From Planomicrobium sp. YIM 101495 (GTDB lineage Bacteria > Bacillota > Bacilli > Bacillales_A > Planococcaceae): a stretch of DNA of 64,000 nucleotides. Positions 51,473-59,328 of the stretch are shown here, one piece after another; position 1 is the first letter of the stretch, and every line of letters starts with the position of its first letter. The DNA lies in the NCBI RefSeq assembly GCF_009707665.1, contig NZ_WLZW01000002.1, positions 248,001 to 312,000 of the forward strand, in the 5' to 3' direction. The notes under the pieces were generated by a model, which was not told the origin of the DNA, ran no database searches, and worked only from the letters and a program-made list of their open reading frames with translations. The translations under genes were made by a program, and so were the position numbers.

Positions 51473-51889
51473 TTGCCGACTCCGAGTATGGAAGATCATA
51501 TTGAAATTATTTATTCCCTTATTGAACAGAAAGGGTACGCAAGAGTATCAGATATTGCGGAAGTATTATCCGTCTTGCCCTCTTCTGTTACGAAGATGGT
51601 CCAGAAACTGGATAAGGACGGGTATTTGATTTATGAACGTTACCGGGGGCTTGTGCTCACATCGAAAGGCCAGAAACTGGGCAAACGCCTTGTCCAGCGC
51701 CATGACTTGCTGGAGCAGTTCCTGCGGTTGATCGGTGTGGACGAACACAGGATCTATGAGGATGTGGAAGGGATCGAGCACCACTTGAGCTGGAATTCGA
51801 TCGACCGCATTGCAGACCTTGTCCAGGCGCTTGAAGAGAATGAGGCATTCAGGGGGAAACTTGAAACCTTGCGCGAAGAACAAAAATAG
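51473..51889 (+). CDS. mntR: Manganese-responsive transcriptional regulator MntR
   Basis: 138 residues, DtxR family without SH3 domain. N-terminal winged helix ([25 protein letters not shown]) and dimer domain. All six Mn ligands of B. subtilis MntR are conserved at the same numbers: Asp8, Glu11, His77, Glu99, Glu102, His103. Represses Mn2+ importers and activates Mn2+ efflux when Mn is high. TTG start with AGGAGGAG, as in relatives. cvfB follows after 25 bp. Confidence 0.95.
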   Translation: MPTPSMEDHIEIIYSLIEQKGYARVSDIAEVLSVLPSSVTKMVQKLDKDGYLIYERYRGLVLTSKGQKLGKRLVQRHDLLEQFLRLIGVDEHRIYEDVEGIEHHLSWNSIDRIADLVQALEENEAFRGKLETLREEQK

Positions 51890-51914
51890 AATGAAGAAAT
51901 AGGAGGGTGTTTGC

Positions 51915-52772
51915 ATGGCATTACATCCAGGTGAAACAGCAAAACTGACGATTAAAGAACGTGGTACGTCCCAGTGGATTTTGACAGACGGAGAAGCGGA
52001 AGTGCCGATGAACATTTCGGAGATTGAGGAAGGGCAGGAATACGGCGAGGAGATTGAAGTATTCCTTTACCGCAACCGCCAAGGCGGCGTATCCGCCACA
52101 CCGATGATCCCGCATATCACACAAGGCGTCTACGGCTGGGCAAAAGTATTGAAAGTGTCGCCGCGTGAAGGAGCCATCGTCGATATCGGAACGACGCGTG
52201 AAGTGTATGTCGACCGCGAAGATATGCCGAAAATCGCTGAATTATGGCCGAAGCAAGGAGACCACCTCTTCATGACGATCCGTACAGGCCGTGATGGGGA
52301 GTTGTTCGGGCGTCTTGCGACGGAGGATCTGGTCGAGGAAATCTCCGTACCAGCACCGGACGAAGTGTTCAACAAAGATTTGAAAGCACGCCCTTACCGT
52401 CTGTTACCGGTCGGGACTTTCCTTCTCACAGTACCTGAGATGTACCGTGTTTTCGTTCACGAGACGGAGCGGACGGAAGAGCCGAGACTCGGTGAAGAAG
52501 TGAGCGTCCGCATCATCGACGTAAAAGAGGACAAGACATTGAACGGATCGTTCTTGCCGCGTAAGCAAGAGCGCCTGTCGGACGATGCCGAAACGCTTCT
52601 TGCGTATTTGAAGGAAGTCGGTGGAAGAATGCCGTTTACGGACAAGTCTTCGCCGGACGAAATTTATGAAATGTTCGGCATGAGCAAAGCGAGCTTCAAG
52701 CGCGCGCTCGGCCGTCTCTACAAGAACCGTCAGATCATTCAAGAGGATGGCTGGACAAGCTTGACGGAGTGA
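51915..52772 (+). CDS. cvfB: S1-type RNA-binding protein CvfB (YitL)
   Basis: 285 residues. Three S1-like OB folds (from residue 3, about 70 and 150) and a C-terminal winged helix (GGRMPFTDKSSPDEIYEMFGMSKASFKRALGRLYKNRQI). CvfB binds RNA and affects virulence-factor and exoprotein expression in staphylococci. GGAGGGTG ahead of ATG 51915. Likely cotranscribed with mntR. Confidence 0.93.
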   Translation: MALHPGETAKLTIKERGTSQWILTDGEAEVPMNISEIEEGQEYGEEIEVFLYRNRQGGVSATPMIPHITQGVYGWAKVLKVSPREGAIVDIGTTREVYVDREDMPKIAELWPKQGDHLFMTIRTGRDGELFGRLATEDLVEEISVPAPDEVFNKDLKARPYRLLPVGTFLLTVPEMYRVFVHETERTEEPRLGEEVSVRIIDVKEDKTLNGSFLPRKQERLSDDAETLLAYLKEVGGRMPFTDKSSPDEIYEMFGMSKASFKRALGRLYKNRQIIQEDGWTSLTE

Positions 52773-52828
52773 ACATGCAACCTTTCTGACGGATAATCGT
52801 ATTTATACGGTGAAAGGGGTAGTTTTCC

Positions 52829-53719
52829 ATGAAAAAAATCATAGCAGTTTTAATAGCAGTTCTTGCGATGTCCACGGTGCTTCCTGCGGCAGGACTTGCG
52901 AATGTCACACCGATTAACGAGAAACTCGGCGTGCCGATCGTTGTCTACGGCGGGAATTTGACGGAGGCCGAGCGTGAAAGCGTTGCGAGCAGCCTGAAAG
53001 TCGCGGATGAGGCGGAAGTTGAAGTGATCGAAGTGACAGGGCAAGACCTCGTGACGTACATCAAAGACGGTAATCCACGTGCAAATATGTATTCTTCTGC
53101 GAAAATCAGTCATAAAGATGCGGGCGACGGCCTGGTCATCCAGATTGTCACACCTGATAACATCACAGAAGTGACAGCTGAAATGTACGCGAATGCGATG
53201 CTGACAGCTGGAATCGAAGATGCCACGGTGGAAGTCGCTGCACCGAAGCCGGTTACGGGCCACTCGGCGCTTGTCGGCATTTACAAAGCATATGAAGTAG
53301 CAGGCGTAGAGCTTGATACGGAACGTACGGATGTAGCGAATGATGAGCTGACTGTTGCAACAGAGCTTGCGGACAGTGGTGTGGACGATGCGAAAGTAAG
53401 TGAGCTGCTGACAGAGATCAAGCAGCAGATTGCTGAGCTGAATCCAGCGACACGTGAAGAAGTCGAGCAGATCGTTTCCGATCAATTGGAGCGCCTGCAG
53501 ATCGAGTTGAGCGAAGAGGATCGTCAATTGTTGATCGACTTGATGGACCGGATCCGCCAGCTGGACATCGATTTCTCGAAGTGGTCTACACAATTGGAAG
53601 ACTTGAGCAAGACGATCGAAGGCAAAGTGGCAGATCTGATCGATAACGAAGGCTTCTGGGAAAGCGTCAAACGCTTTTTCCGGAACATCGCGGATTCAGT
53701 CCGTTCATGGTTCAACTGA
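52829..53719 (+). CDS. ypuA: Secreted YpuA-like protein (DUF1002)
   Basis: 296 residues. Signal peptide with cleavage after PAAGLA, DUF1002 domain (VVYGGNLTEAERESVASSL, YSSAKISHKDAGDGLVIQIVTPDNITEVT, ANAMLTAGIEDATVEVAAP), then a long charged helical tail and an amphipathic end (FWESVKRFFRNIADSVRSWF). B. subtilis YpuA is a cell-envelope protein of unknown role controlled by sigma-M-type stress. AAAGGGG ahead of ATG 52829. Confidence 0.9.
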   Translation: MKKIIAVLIAVLAMSTVLPAAGLANVTPINEKLGVPIVVYGGNLTEAERESVASSLKVADEAEVEVIEVTGQDLVTYIKDGNPRANMYSSAKISHKDAGDGLVIQIVTPDNITEVTAEMYANAMLTAGIEDATVEVAAPKPVTGHSALVGIYKAYEVAGVELDTERTDVANDELTVATELADSGVDDAKVSELLTEIKQQIAELNPATREEVEQIVSDQLERLQIELSEEDRQLLIDLMDRIRQLDIDFSKWSTQLEDLSKTIEGKVADLIDNEGFWESVKRFFRNIADSVRSWFN

Positions 53720-53727
53720 TCGACCTG

Positions 53728-53767
53728 AACCGCTCCGGGAGCATCACTGCTTCCGGAGCGGTTTTTT
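53728..53767 (+). terminator. Rho-independent terminator
   Basis: AACCGCTCCGG-AGCA / TGCT-CCGGAGCGGTT and T6. Confidence 0.92.
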
Positions 53768-53791
53768 AAAAATTCAATCGAAGCATCGTTG

Positions 53792-53820
53792 TTGTGGTGA
53801 TCCGATAAACATGCTAAACT
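53792..53820 (+). promoter_or_regulatory. Promoter of the dioxygenase gene
   Basis: TTGTGG, 17 bp, TAAACT; start about 53827, immediately before the operator. Confidence 0.6.
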
Positions 53821-53828
53821 GTAGTTAA

Positions 53829-53846
53829 TATCTCGAATTCAAGATA
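53829..53846. promoter_or_regulatory. MhqR-type operator
   Basis: TATCTCGAATTCAAGATA differs at one base from the palindrome TATCTCGAATTCGAGATA through which B. subtilis MhqR represses hydroquinone/catechol resistance genes. Placed on the transcription start, ideal for repression. Confidence 0.85.
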
Positions 53847-53862
53847 AAAGGAGGAGCTTTAT

Positions 53863-54831
53863 ATGAAAGTTGCAGGAATTCATCACGTATCGGCTTTGAG
53901 TGCGGACATTGTAAGAAACCATGACTTTTTCACACGGATTCTCGGGATGCGTCTCGTGAAGAAGAGTGTTAACCAAGATAACCCGTCTTCTTATCACTTG
54001 TTCTATGCGGATGCAGTCGGGACACCGGGGACGGATATGACATATTTCGATATCCCAATGGCGGGGCGTACGCACCCTGGCGTCTCGAGCATCAGCAATA
54101 CAGGCTTCCGGATCAAGAGTGAAGAAGCGCTTGCCTACTGGATCGAGCGCTTCAAAGAACACGGTGTGCCGTTCGGCGAAGTGAAGAAACGTGCTGGCCG
54201 CAAGACATTGACATTTCAAGACTTCGAAGGCTCCAGATTGATGCTCGTGGTCGATACGGGCGGAGGGATTGATTACGGAATTCCATGGACGGGCGCGGAT
54301 GTTCCGGAAGAGTTCGCGATTGTCGGCCTTGGCCCTGTGCGCTTAACGGTACGGAGCGGGGACAAGACCGCGCGCGTGCTGACAGACATCCTCGGCTTCA
54401 AGCAAATTGGGTCCTATGCACCGGAAATGGAAGGCATGCCCGAAATAATTGTGTATTCAGCAGGAGAAGGCGGCCCTGCAGGCGAAATACATTTAGAGGT
54501 GCGCAGCGATTTGCCGCGTGAACGCCCTGGCAGAGGCAGCGTGCACCACGTCGCATTCCGCATCAAAACGTACGAAGAGTACGAAAAGTGGGATGTGTTC
54601 TTGAAGGGAAATGGGTTTACGACTTCAGGAGAAGTGGACCGCCATTACTTCAAGGCGATTTATTTCCGCGAGCCGAACGGCATTTTGTTCGAACTTTCGA
54701 CTGATGCTCCTGGGTTCGCTGTCGATGAATCGCTGGACAGCATCGGACAGACGTTGGCATTGCCGCCGTTCTTGGAGCCGAGACGGGAAGAAATCGAAGC
54801 GTCACTGCGCCCTTTGTCGATCAACCAATAA
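53863..54831 (+). CDS. Ring-cleaving dioxygenase of the MhqA/MhqE/MhqO family
   Basis: 322 residues, two vicinal-oxygen-chelate (glyoxalase-like) modules. Metal ligands fit His in GIHHVSALS, His in GSVHHVAFRI and Glu in GILFELSTDAPGF. The family opens hydroquinone/catechol rings to remove toxic quinols. AAGGAGGAG ahead of ATG 53863. The MhqR-type operator supports the assignment; which of the three B. subtilis paralogues it matches best is unclear. Confidence 0.9.
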   Translation: MKVAGIHHVSALSADIVRNHDFFTRILGMRLVKKSVNQDNPSSYHLFYADAVGTPGTDMTYFDIPMAGRTHPGVSSISNTGFRIKSEEALAYWIERFKEHGVPFGEVKKRAGRKTLTFQDFEGSRLMLVVDTGGGIDYGIPWTGADVPEEFAIVGLGPVRLTVRSGDKTARVLTDILGFKQIGSYAPEMEGMPEIIVYSAGEGGPAGEIHLEVRSDLPRERPGRGSVHHVAFRIKTYEEYEKWDVFLKGNGFTTSGEVDRHYFKAIYFREPNGILFELSTDAPGFAVDESLDSIGQTLALPPFLEPRREEIEASLRPLSINQ

Positions 54832-54848
54832 GTTTGGAGGGAATCGAA

Positions 54849-55130
54849 ATGGAATTAGAACTGATAGAGCTTGGACAGGATGAGTTTGCATTCCGCCGTG
54901 TGGAAGATGGGAAAGTGATCGCTGAGATTACATGGACAGAGCTTGCGGACGTGATGGTCGTCGAGCACACATTCGTCGATCCATCCTTGCGTGGTCAAGG
55001 AGTGGCGAAGAAGCTGCTGGACCGTGCCGCTGACTATGCACGGGAGAAGTCTTACAAGATGGAAGCCGTCTGTTCATACGTTGTGACAGCTTTCGAACGC
55101 TACAAAGATTATGACGACATCAAAATTTGA
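54849..55130 (+). CDS. YjdJ-type small GNAT-like acetyltransferase
   Basis: 93 residues, the minimal Gcn5-like fold (YjdJ/Yidj group): beta strands FAFRRVEDGKVIAEITW, VEHTFVDPSLRGQGVAKKLLDRAADYARE with the acetyl-CoA loop RGQGVA, and MEAVCSYVVTAFERY. TTGGAGGG is 7 bp ahead of ATG 54849. 17 bp after the dioxygenase gene, so under the same MhqR-type control. Confidence 0.88.
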   Translation: MELELIELGQDEFAFRRVEDGKVIAEITWTELADVMVVEHTFVDPSLRGQGVAKKLLDRAADYAREKSYKMEAVCSYVVTAFERYKDYDDIKI

Positions 55131-55136
55131 CCAAAT

Positions 55137-55175
55137 AAAAAGCAATCCGCTGATCGATTCAGTGGATTGCTTTTT
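55137..55175. terminator. Bidirectional terminator
   Basis: AAAAAGCAATCCGCTGA pairs with TTCAGTGGATTGCTTTTT. Confidence 0.88.
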
Positions 55176-55214
55176 ATGTTGTTGACGATGGAATGTTCAC
55201 TGCCATCTGCCTCC

Positions 55215-55313
55215 TCATAAACCTGTCAATAGGACAACAATCGCAGTCAAAATCGATGCGCCTCCGATTCCGTATAAAAAGTCCGCTTGGTTAAAAATCA
55301 ATTTCTTTTCCAT
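55215..55313 (-). CDS. 32-residue membrane peptide under sigma-B control
   Basis: MEKKLIFNQADFLYGIGG, then a hydrophobic helix ASILTAIVVLLTGL up to TGA: one predicted transmembrane segment with a charged N-terminus. AGAGGGGTT precedes ATG 55313. What supports it as a real gene is the perfect sigma-B promoter 40 bp upstream and the terminator right behind. I do not recognise the family. A ten-codon frame with GGAGG follows it, too short to call. Confidence 0.6.
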   Translation of the reverse strand: MEKKLIFNQADFLYGIGGASILTAIVVLLTGL

Positions 55314-55351
55314 TCTGTAAGAACCCCTCTCTTGTTGTCGATATTAGGAAT

Positions 55352-55377
55352 TTACCCGGAAAATAAGGGATTTAAAC
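55352..55377 (-). promoter_or_regulatory. Consensus sigma-B promoter
   Basis: Minus strand GTTTAA, 14 bp, GGGTAA: every consensus base present. Confidence 0.85.
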
Positions 55378-55455
55378 CATTTTGCACAAATTTCTGCGAT
55401 TCGGCTCAAGGGAAAAGGACCGAAACAAGGATTCCGACCGAAATGGAAAAATTGG

Positions 55456-55486
55456 TTGAAACAACCGGGGGCGGGGAACGTATAAT
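55456..55486 (+). promoter_or_regulatory. Promoter of the DUF4064 gene
   Basis: TTGAAA, 19 bp (long), TATAAT. The -35 is inside a small perfect hairpin GGTTG-AAA-CAACC (55454-55466), a possible regulator site. Confidence 0.5.
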
Positions 55487-55524
55487 AGAGAGGACTACAT
55501 AAATTATTAGAAAGGGTGTAACTT

Positions 55525-56031
55525 ATGCATGAAAGACCAATAAGCAGAGTCGGCGAAATGGTGCTCGGCATTGTCGGCATCGTTTTCAACATCATCGCAA
55601 TCATTCTGACTTTGATGATCGTCCTAGGAGTATCCGGATTCGAAGGAACAGAAGAACACAATCAGATCCAGCAGGACTTGCTGAATGATCCTACCTTTAC
55701 GGATCCACAAGAAGCACAAATGGCCATGGATATGTTCAATGGAATCTTAGGGTTCTTCGGAATCTTCGGTTGGGTCTTCATCGCGATCCTGATCATTTCT
55801 ACAATCTTGGCAATCGTAGCGCTTGCGAGCTTGAAGCGGAACGCGAAACTATCGGGTGTCTTCTTCATCCTGGCAGGCGTCTTTGCAGGAATCCTGTCGC
55901 TGACATCGGTCCTCTTCTACATCGCGGCCATCATGTGCTTCGTGCGCAAGACGCCAATGAGAGAAGACGAGCTTCTCAGAAAAGCGGACCAAGACATCCA
56001 AACGCAGGAAACGCCGTACCGCCCATTTTGA
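55525..56031 (+). CDS. DUF4064 membrane protein
   Basis: 168 residues, four helices: VGEMVLGIVGIVFNIIAIILTLMIVL, FGIFGWVFIAILIISTILAIVAL, LSGVFFILAGVFAGI and SVLFYIAAIMCFV, with an acidic extracytoplasmic loop after helix 1. Layout and the RxxE-VLGIVG opening are those of DUF4064. Role unknown. AAAGGGTG ahead of ATG 55525. Confidence 0.85.
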   Translation: MHERPISRVGEMVLGIVGIVFNIIAIILTLMIVLGVSGFEGTEEHNQIQQDLLNDPTFTDPQEAQMAMDMFNGILGFFGIFGWVFIAILIISTILAIVALASLKRNAKLSGVFFILAGVFAGILSLTSVLFYIAAIMCFVRKTPMREDELLRKADQDIQTQETPYRPF

Positions 56032-56035
56032 GTAG

Positions 56036-56380
56036 AAAAGCGGAAGTGCCCGTTTAGACTCGATAGGCATAAGGCAGTTCGGCGAAGCGGCGTTTTTTGC
56101 CGCGTAGCCGGAATGACTTATGCCCCGAGAGTCTGGGCGCTGGAGTCTGGACAAAGAAAAGCGGAAGTGCCCGTTTAGACTCGATGGTCATAAGGCAGTT
56201 CGGCGAAGCGGCATTTTCTGCCGCGTAGCCGGAATGACTTATGCCCCGAGAGTCTGGGCGCTGGAGTCTGGACAAAGAAAAGCGGAAGTGCCCGTTTAGA
56301 CTCGATGGGCATAAGGCAGTTCGGCGAAGCGGCGTTTTCTGCCGCGCAGCCGGAATGACTTATGACCCGAAAGTCTGGGC
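56036..56380. repeat. Three tandem copies of a 121-bp foldable unit
   Basis: Units start AAAAGCGGAAGTGCCCG at 56036, 56157 and 56278 (period 121), differing by a few bases; the third is cut short near 56380. Each unit folds back on itself: AGTGCCC..AGACTC with GAGAGTCT..GGGCGCT, CATAAG with CTTATG, and GGC-rich inner arms. The layout and the CAAAGAAAAGCGG joint match a repeat family scattered in Bacillaceae intergenic DNA. 121 is not a multiple of three, so apparent reading frames here are not protein repeats. Spacer 56032-56440 holds nothing else but the terminator. Confidence 0.92.
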
Positions 56381-56394
56381 AATGAGAAAAGCCA

Positions 56395-56434
56395 TCCCGC
56401 GCACCAGTTTTCACTGGCGCATGGGATGGCTTTC
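56395..56434. terminator. Terminator of the GNAT gene (minus strand)
   Basis: GAAAAGCCATCCCGCGC-CAG pairs with CTGGCGCATGGGATGGCTTTC. Confidence 0.75.
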
Positions 56435-56440
56435 TTCATG

Positions 56441-56932
56441 TTATAAAGCAGGCGCTTGGTGCAAATAAACATATTCGGATGTCTGAAGGGGATGTCCTTC
56501 GAACAACTCTTCGAACTCTTCGACGAACTGGAAGCCCATCGCTTCGTAAAAGTTGCGGCCGGAGCGGTTTTCACTTTCGACATAGACGAACAGGCGGGTG
56601 CCGGGGTCCAAATAACTCAATCCGCTATGGAGCAACTTCTTGCCGTATCCAATGCCTTGCGCATCCGGCTTTAAGTAGATAGCGATCAATTCTGCGTCTC
56701 CATCTTGATCGGTCTTCGTAAAGTTAGCGAAACCGACTGGTACTCCGTCTTGCTCCGCGATCAGCAAAGTTGTCCGTTTCAGACGCATATCCAGCATCGG
56801 GACGGAATACGATTTTTCGAGAAAGCGTTTTTGGATGTCAGCGGGGATGATACCTTCATACACATCATTCCAGCTAACACGTGCAATTTCCTGGACAGCC
56901 GAGATATCCTTGGATGTACCGATGCGTATCAT
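56441..56932 (-). CDS. GNAT-family N-acetyltransferase
   Basis: 163 residues, one GNAT domain: IRIGTSKDISAVQEIARVSW at the start, LIAIYLKPDAQGIGYGKKLL with acetyl-CoA loop QGIGYG, and ENRSGRNFYEAMGF near the end. GAGGTGAT ahead of ATG 56932. Substrate unknown. Divergent from the next acetyltransferase gene. Confidence 0.87.
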   Translation of the reverse strand: MIRIGTSKDISAVQEIARVSWNDVYEGIIPADIQKRFLEKSYSVPMLDMRLKRTTLLIAEQDGVPVGFANFTKTDQDGDAELIAIYLKPDAQGIGYGKKLLHSGLSYLDPGTRLFVYVESENRSGRNFYEAMGFQFVEEFEELFEGHPLQTSEYVYLHQAPAL

Positions 56933-57026
56933 GTCATCACCTCAAAACTCTTTTGGTCATCATACCAAATTATTTTTTCTCTGGCTATACATGTGGAATA
57001 ATGGAGAAAGAATGGAGGGATTCAAA

Positions 57027-57500
57027 ATGGGATGGTCCATACATACATTTGAAGAATTTACACTTGAAAAATTATATGCATGCTTGAAGCTACGCGTCGA
57101 TGTCTTCATCGTCGAACAAGGATCACCGTACGAGGAAATCGACGATCGGGATCAAGCGTCCATGCACTTGCTGTACGAAGAGGAAGGGAAGATCCTGGCG
57201 TATGCACGTCTCGTACCGGCCGGTGTCAAGTACGACTCGCCCTCGATTGGCCGTGTCATCGTACATCCAGATGCCCGCGGACGCGGATTTGCCAAGCATT
57301 TGATGGAGCGGAGCCTCACTTACATCCAGGAGGAATGGAATCCGGAAGCGATACAACTGCAAGGTCAGACATACTTGGAAAAATTTTATCAGTCCTTCGG
57401 ATTCGAAACGGTATCGGCCCCTTACGATGAAGACGGAATCCCGCACGTTGACATGAAATTTTCAAATTCCAGCAGGAGATCGGGAGAATTTCTCGAATAG
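57027..57500 (+). CDS. ElaA-like GNAT acetyltransferase
   Basis: 157 residues, beginning WSIHTFEEFTLEKLYACLKLRVDVFIVEQGSPYEEIDDRDQ, the ElaA signature, followed by GRVIVHPDARGRGFAKHLME (acetyl-CoA loop) and LEKFYQSFGFE. GGAGGG lies ahead of ATG 57027. Substrate of ElaA proteins unknown. Confidence 0.88.
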   Translation: MGWSIHTFEEFTLEKLYACLKLRVDVFIVEQGSPYEEIDDRDQASMHLLYEEEGKILAYARLVPAGVKYDSPSIGRVIVHPDARGRGFAKHLMERSLTYIQEEWNPEAIQLQGQTYLEKFYQSFGFETVSAPYDEDGIPHVDMKFSNSSRRSGEFLE

Positions 57501-57526
57501 GTTTAGAAGCATGAAATAAAGGCTAT
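57501..57526 (+). promoter_or_regulatory. Sigma-B promoter of the YtxH-like gene
   Basis: GTTTAG, 14 bp, GGCTAT, directly after the elaA-like stop codon; one deviation per hexamer. Confidence 0.6.
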
Positions 57527-57586
57527 AGGAATAAGTGAACCATTGTGACTATACGGGGAAATGATTAAGAGAAAGGGTGTTTGAAC

Positions 57587-57967
57587 ATGGCGAAAAAAAG
57601 AGGATTATTACTAGCAGGGTTAGCAGCAGGTGCGTATGCATATTTCAGAACTCCGGAAAACCGGGAAAAGGCGACGGTCGCATTCAATAATGCGAAAGCG
57701 AAAGTCAATTCCTACTTGGAGTCCCAAAACCTAGACAAAGAGAAAAGTACACCTGTAGCGGACGATCCGGACTTCGATGCACCAGAAGAGAACCAGATGG
57801 TGGACGAAGGTGCAATGACGACTGTTCAATATAAGAACGAAGAGCAACAGGAAGAATTGGAAGAACAGAAAAACGTGAAACTTGCAGCGAATGATACGAG
57901 CGCAGAGAAGTCCGAGAACACGGACGTCGTTTCACCTGAAAACAAAATCGGTACAAAAAACCTGTAA
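57587..57967 (+). CDS. YtxH-like general stress protein
   Basis: 126 residues. Short N-terminal hydrophobic stretch RGLLLAGLAAGAYAYF, followed by RTPENREKATVAFNNAKAKV (YtxH-like start of an amphipathic helix) and a long disordered acidic, Asn/Glu-rich tail. AAAGGGTG is 7 bp ahead of ATG 57587. YtxH-type proteins are stress induced and membrane associated, with unknown function; the sigma-B-like promoter agrees. Confidence 0.7.
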   Translation: MAKKRGLLLAGLAAGAYAYFRTPENREKATVAFNNAKAKVNSYLESQNLDKEKSTPVADDPDFDAPEENQMVDEGAMTTVQYKNEEQQEELEEQKNVKLAANDTSAEKSENTDVVSPENKIGTKNL

Positions 57968-57985
57968 TCCATGCATAACGAACAA

Positions 57986-58024
57986 CAAAAAACGCTTGAG
58001 GAATGAACATTCCTCAAGCGTTTT
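57986..58024. terminator. Bidirectional terminator
   Basis: AAAACGCTTGAGGAATG and CATTCCTCAAGCGTTTT with AA loop; contains the stop codon of the convergent MFS gene. Confidence 0.92.
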
Positions 58025-59219
58025 CCTGCGATTTTTTGAGGGTCAGCAAGAAGTTCAGCAGTGCGACTCCGACAAGGATACAGCCGCTCAGGATGAATCC
58101 GCCGCTCGCATCCAGCGCCAAAGCACCGGTGATACTGGAGCCTGCCACCACGCCGATCGAAAAGAAAGCGTAGAACAAGCCGTACGCACGACCGCGCGTG
58201 TCTGGCACTGTCGAATCGATCAGCAAGGAGTTGATCGAAGGGAACAGGAACGCGAACCCGACGCCGTACAAGCACATGATGGCGTATGTAATCGAAATAT
58301 CCGACACCGTGCTGAGCAGAAGCTGTGAGCTCCCCATCAGCACAAATCCGATGATCATCGTGATTCGCGGCGGGATGCGGTCGAACAGCCGATTGATCGG
58401 CAATAGGAAGACGAAGATCGCAGCGATTCCGAACGTGCTGAGCAACAAACCACTCGTTTCGGAAGGATGGCCGTCCGACACGACTTTCAGTGGCAGCATA
58501 TAAGCGAGTACGCCTTGGGAGAACATCAGGAAAAAGGCGCCGGAAAATGCTTGGATCAGTCCGACGTTTCCGAACATCACCTTCAGTGGAACCGCGACTT
58601 TCGCTCTCCTTTCCTTCTTCGCTGAATGCTTCCGCAAGAACAGGAAGGAGAGCAAGCCGACGAGGAGGATAAGCGTCCCAGTGACGAACATCGTCTCAGG
58701 CACGCTCGTCCGGCTCGTATAGATTGCGCCGAAAGCGGGGCCGGTGATCGCTGCGATGCCAACGAATGCGCCGGAAACAGCAGCTCCTTTCCCGCGTCTG
58801 CTCTTATCGGTATTGTTGGCCAAATACGTGAAGGCCGCAGGGACGGTCAACCCTGCAGCAAGTCCATGGAAAAAGCGGATGGCAAGCAAGCTATACGGTC
58901 CTTCTGCCAGGCCGTATGTATAGAGAGTAATGCTTGTCGCTACGAGACCGAGGATTAAAACGGCGAACGGTCCACGGCGGTCTGCATAGATCCCCGATAT
59001 GAGGTTGCCGACCGTGTTCGATAAGGAATACATCCCGACCGCGAGCCCTGCCAGGAACGGTGTCGAACCAAGGGCGACCGCGAACGGGCTGATGATCGGC
59101 AGCTGTGCGAACAAGTCGAAGAATGCAAAGAAAATAATCAAATACACGAAGAATTTCAAAAGTGTTACCTGCTTTCTGTAGAGAGGTTCTTTTTCCCATA
59201 ATCGGGTAGAGTAGTACAT
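58014..59219 (-). CDS. MFS multidrug-type exporter
   Basis: 401 residues, 12 helices. Loop 2-3 signature GIYADRRGPFAVL, helix 5 motif C-like region GAFVGIAAITGPAFGAIYT, typical of drug:H+ antiporters. The ATG at 59219 has no ribosome site; TTG at 59159 has a weak AGGT ahead and would give the common start LKFFVYLIIFF. Substrate unknown. The stop is inside the terminator stem. Confidence 0.83.
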   Translation of the reverse strand: MYYSTRLWEKEPLYRKQVTLLKFFVYLIIFFAFFDLFAQLPIISPFAVALGSTPFLAGLAVGMYSLSNTVGNLISGIYADRRGPFAVLILGLVATSITLYTYGLAEGPYSLLAIRFFHGLAAGLTVPAAFTYLANNTDKSRRGKGAAVSGAFVGIAAITGPAFGAIYTSRTSVPETMFVTGTLILLVGLLSFLFLRKHSAKKERRAKVAVPLKVMFGNVGLIQAFSGAFFLMFSQGVLAYMLPLKVVSDGHPSETSGLLLSTFGIAAIFVFLLPINRLFDRIPPRITMIIGFVLMGSSQLLLSTVSDISITYAIMCLYGVGFAFLFPSINSLLIDSTVPDTRGRAYGLFYAFFSIGVVAGSSITGALALDASGGFILSGCILVGVALLNFLLTLKKSQENA

Positions 59220-59328
59220 AACTATTAAGAATAAACGGTGTGCTGTTATTGGGAACTACACCTTTTCACACAATAATGGAATATGAATGAACAAATCTAA
59301 TACTAGTATACCATCGGAGGGGACTGCA

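Noticed and set aside
55131..55214. Ten-codon frame (MAVNIPSSTT) after the 32-residue gene
   Set aside because: It has GGAGG ahead but is too short to judge and could be chance.
56054..56414. Repeated short peptides (SRGISHSGYAA-like) in minus frames
   Set aside because: Translation of the 121-bp repeat; 121 is not divisible by three, so no repeat protein.
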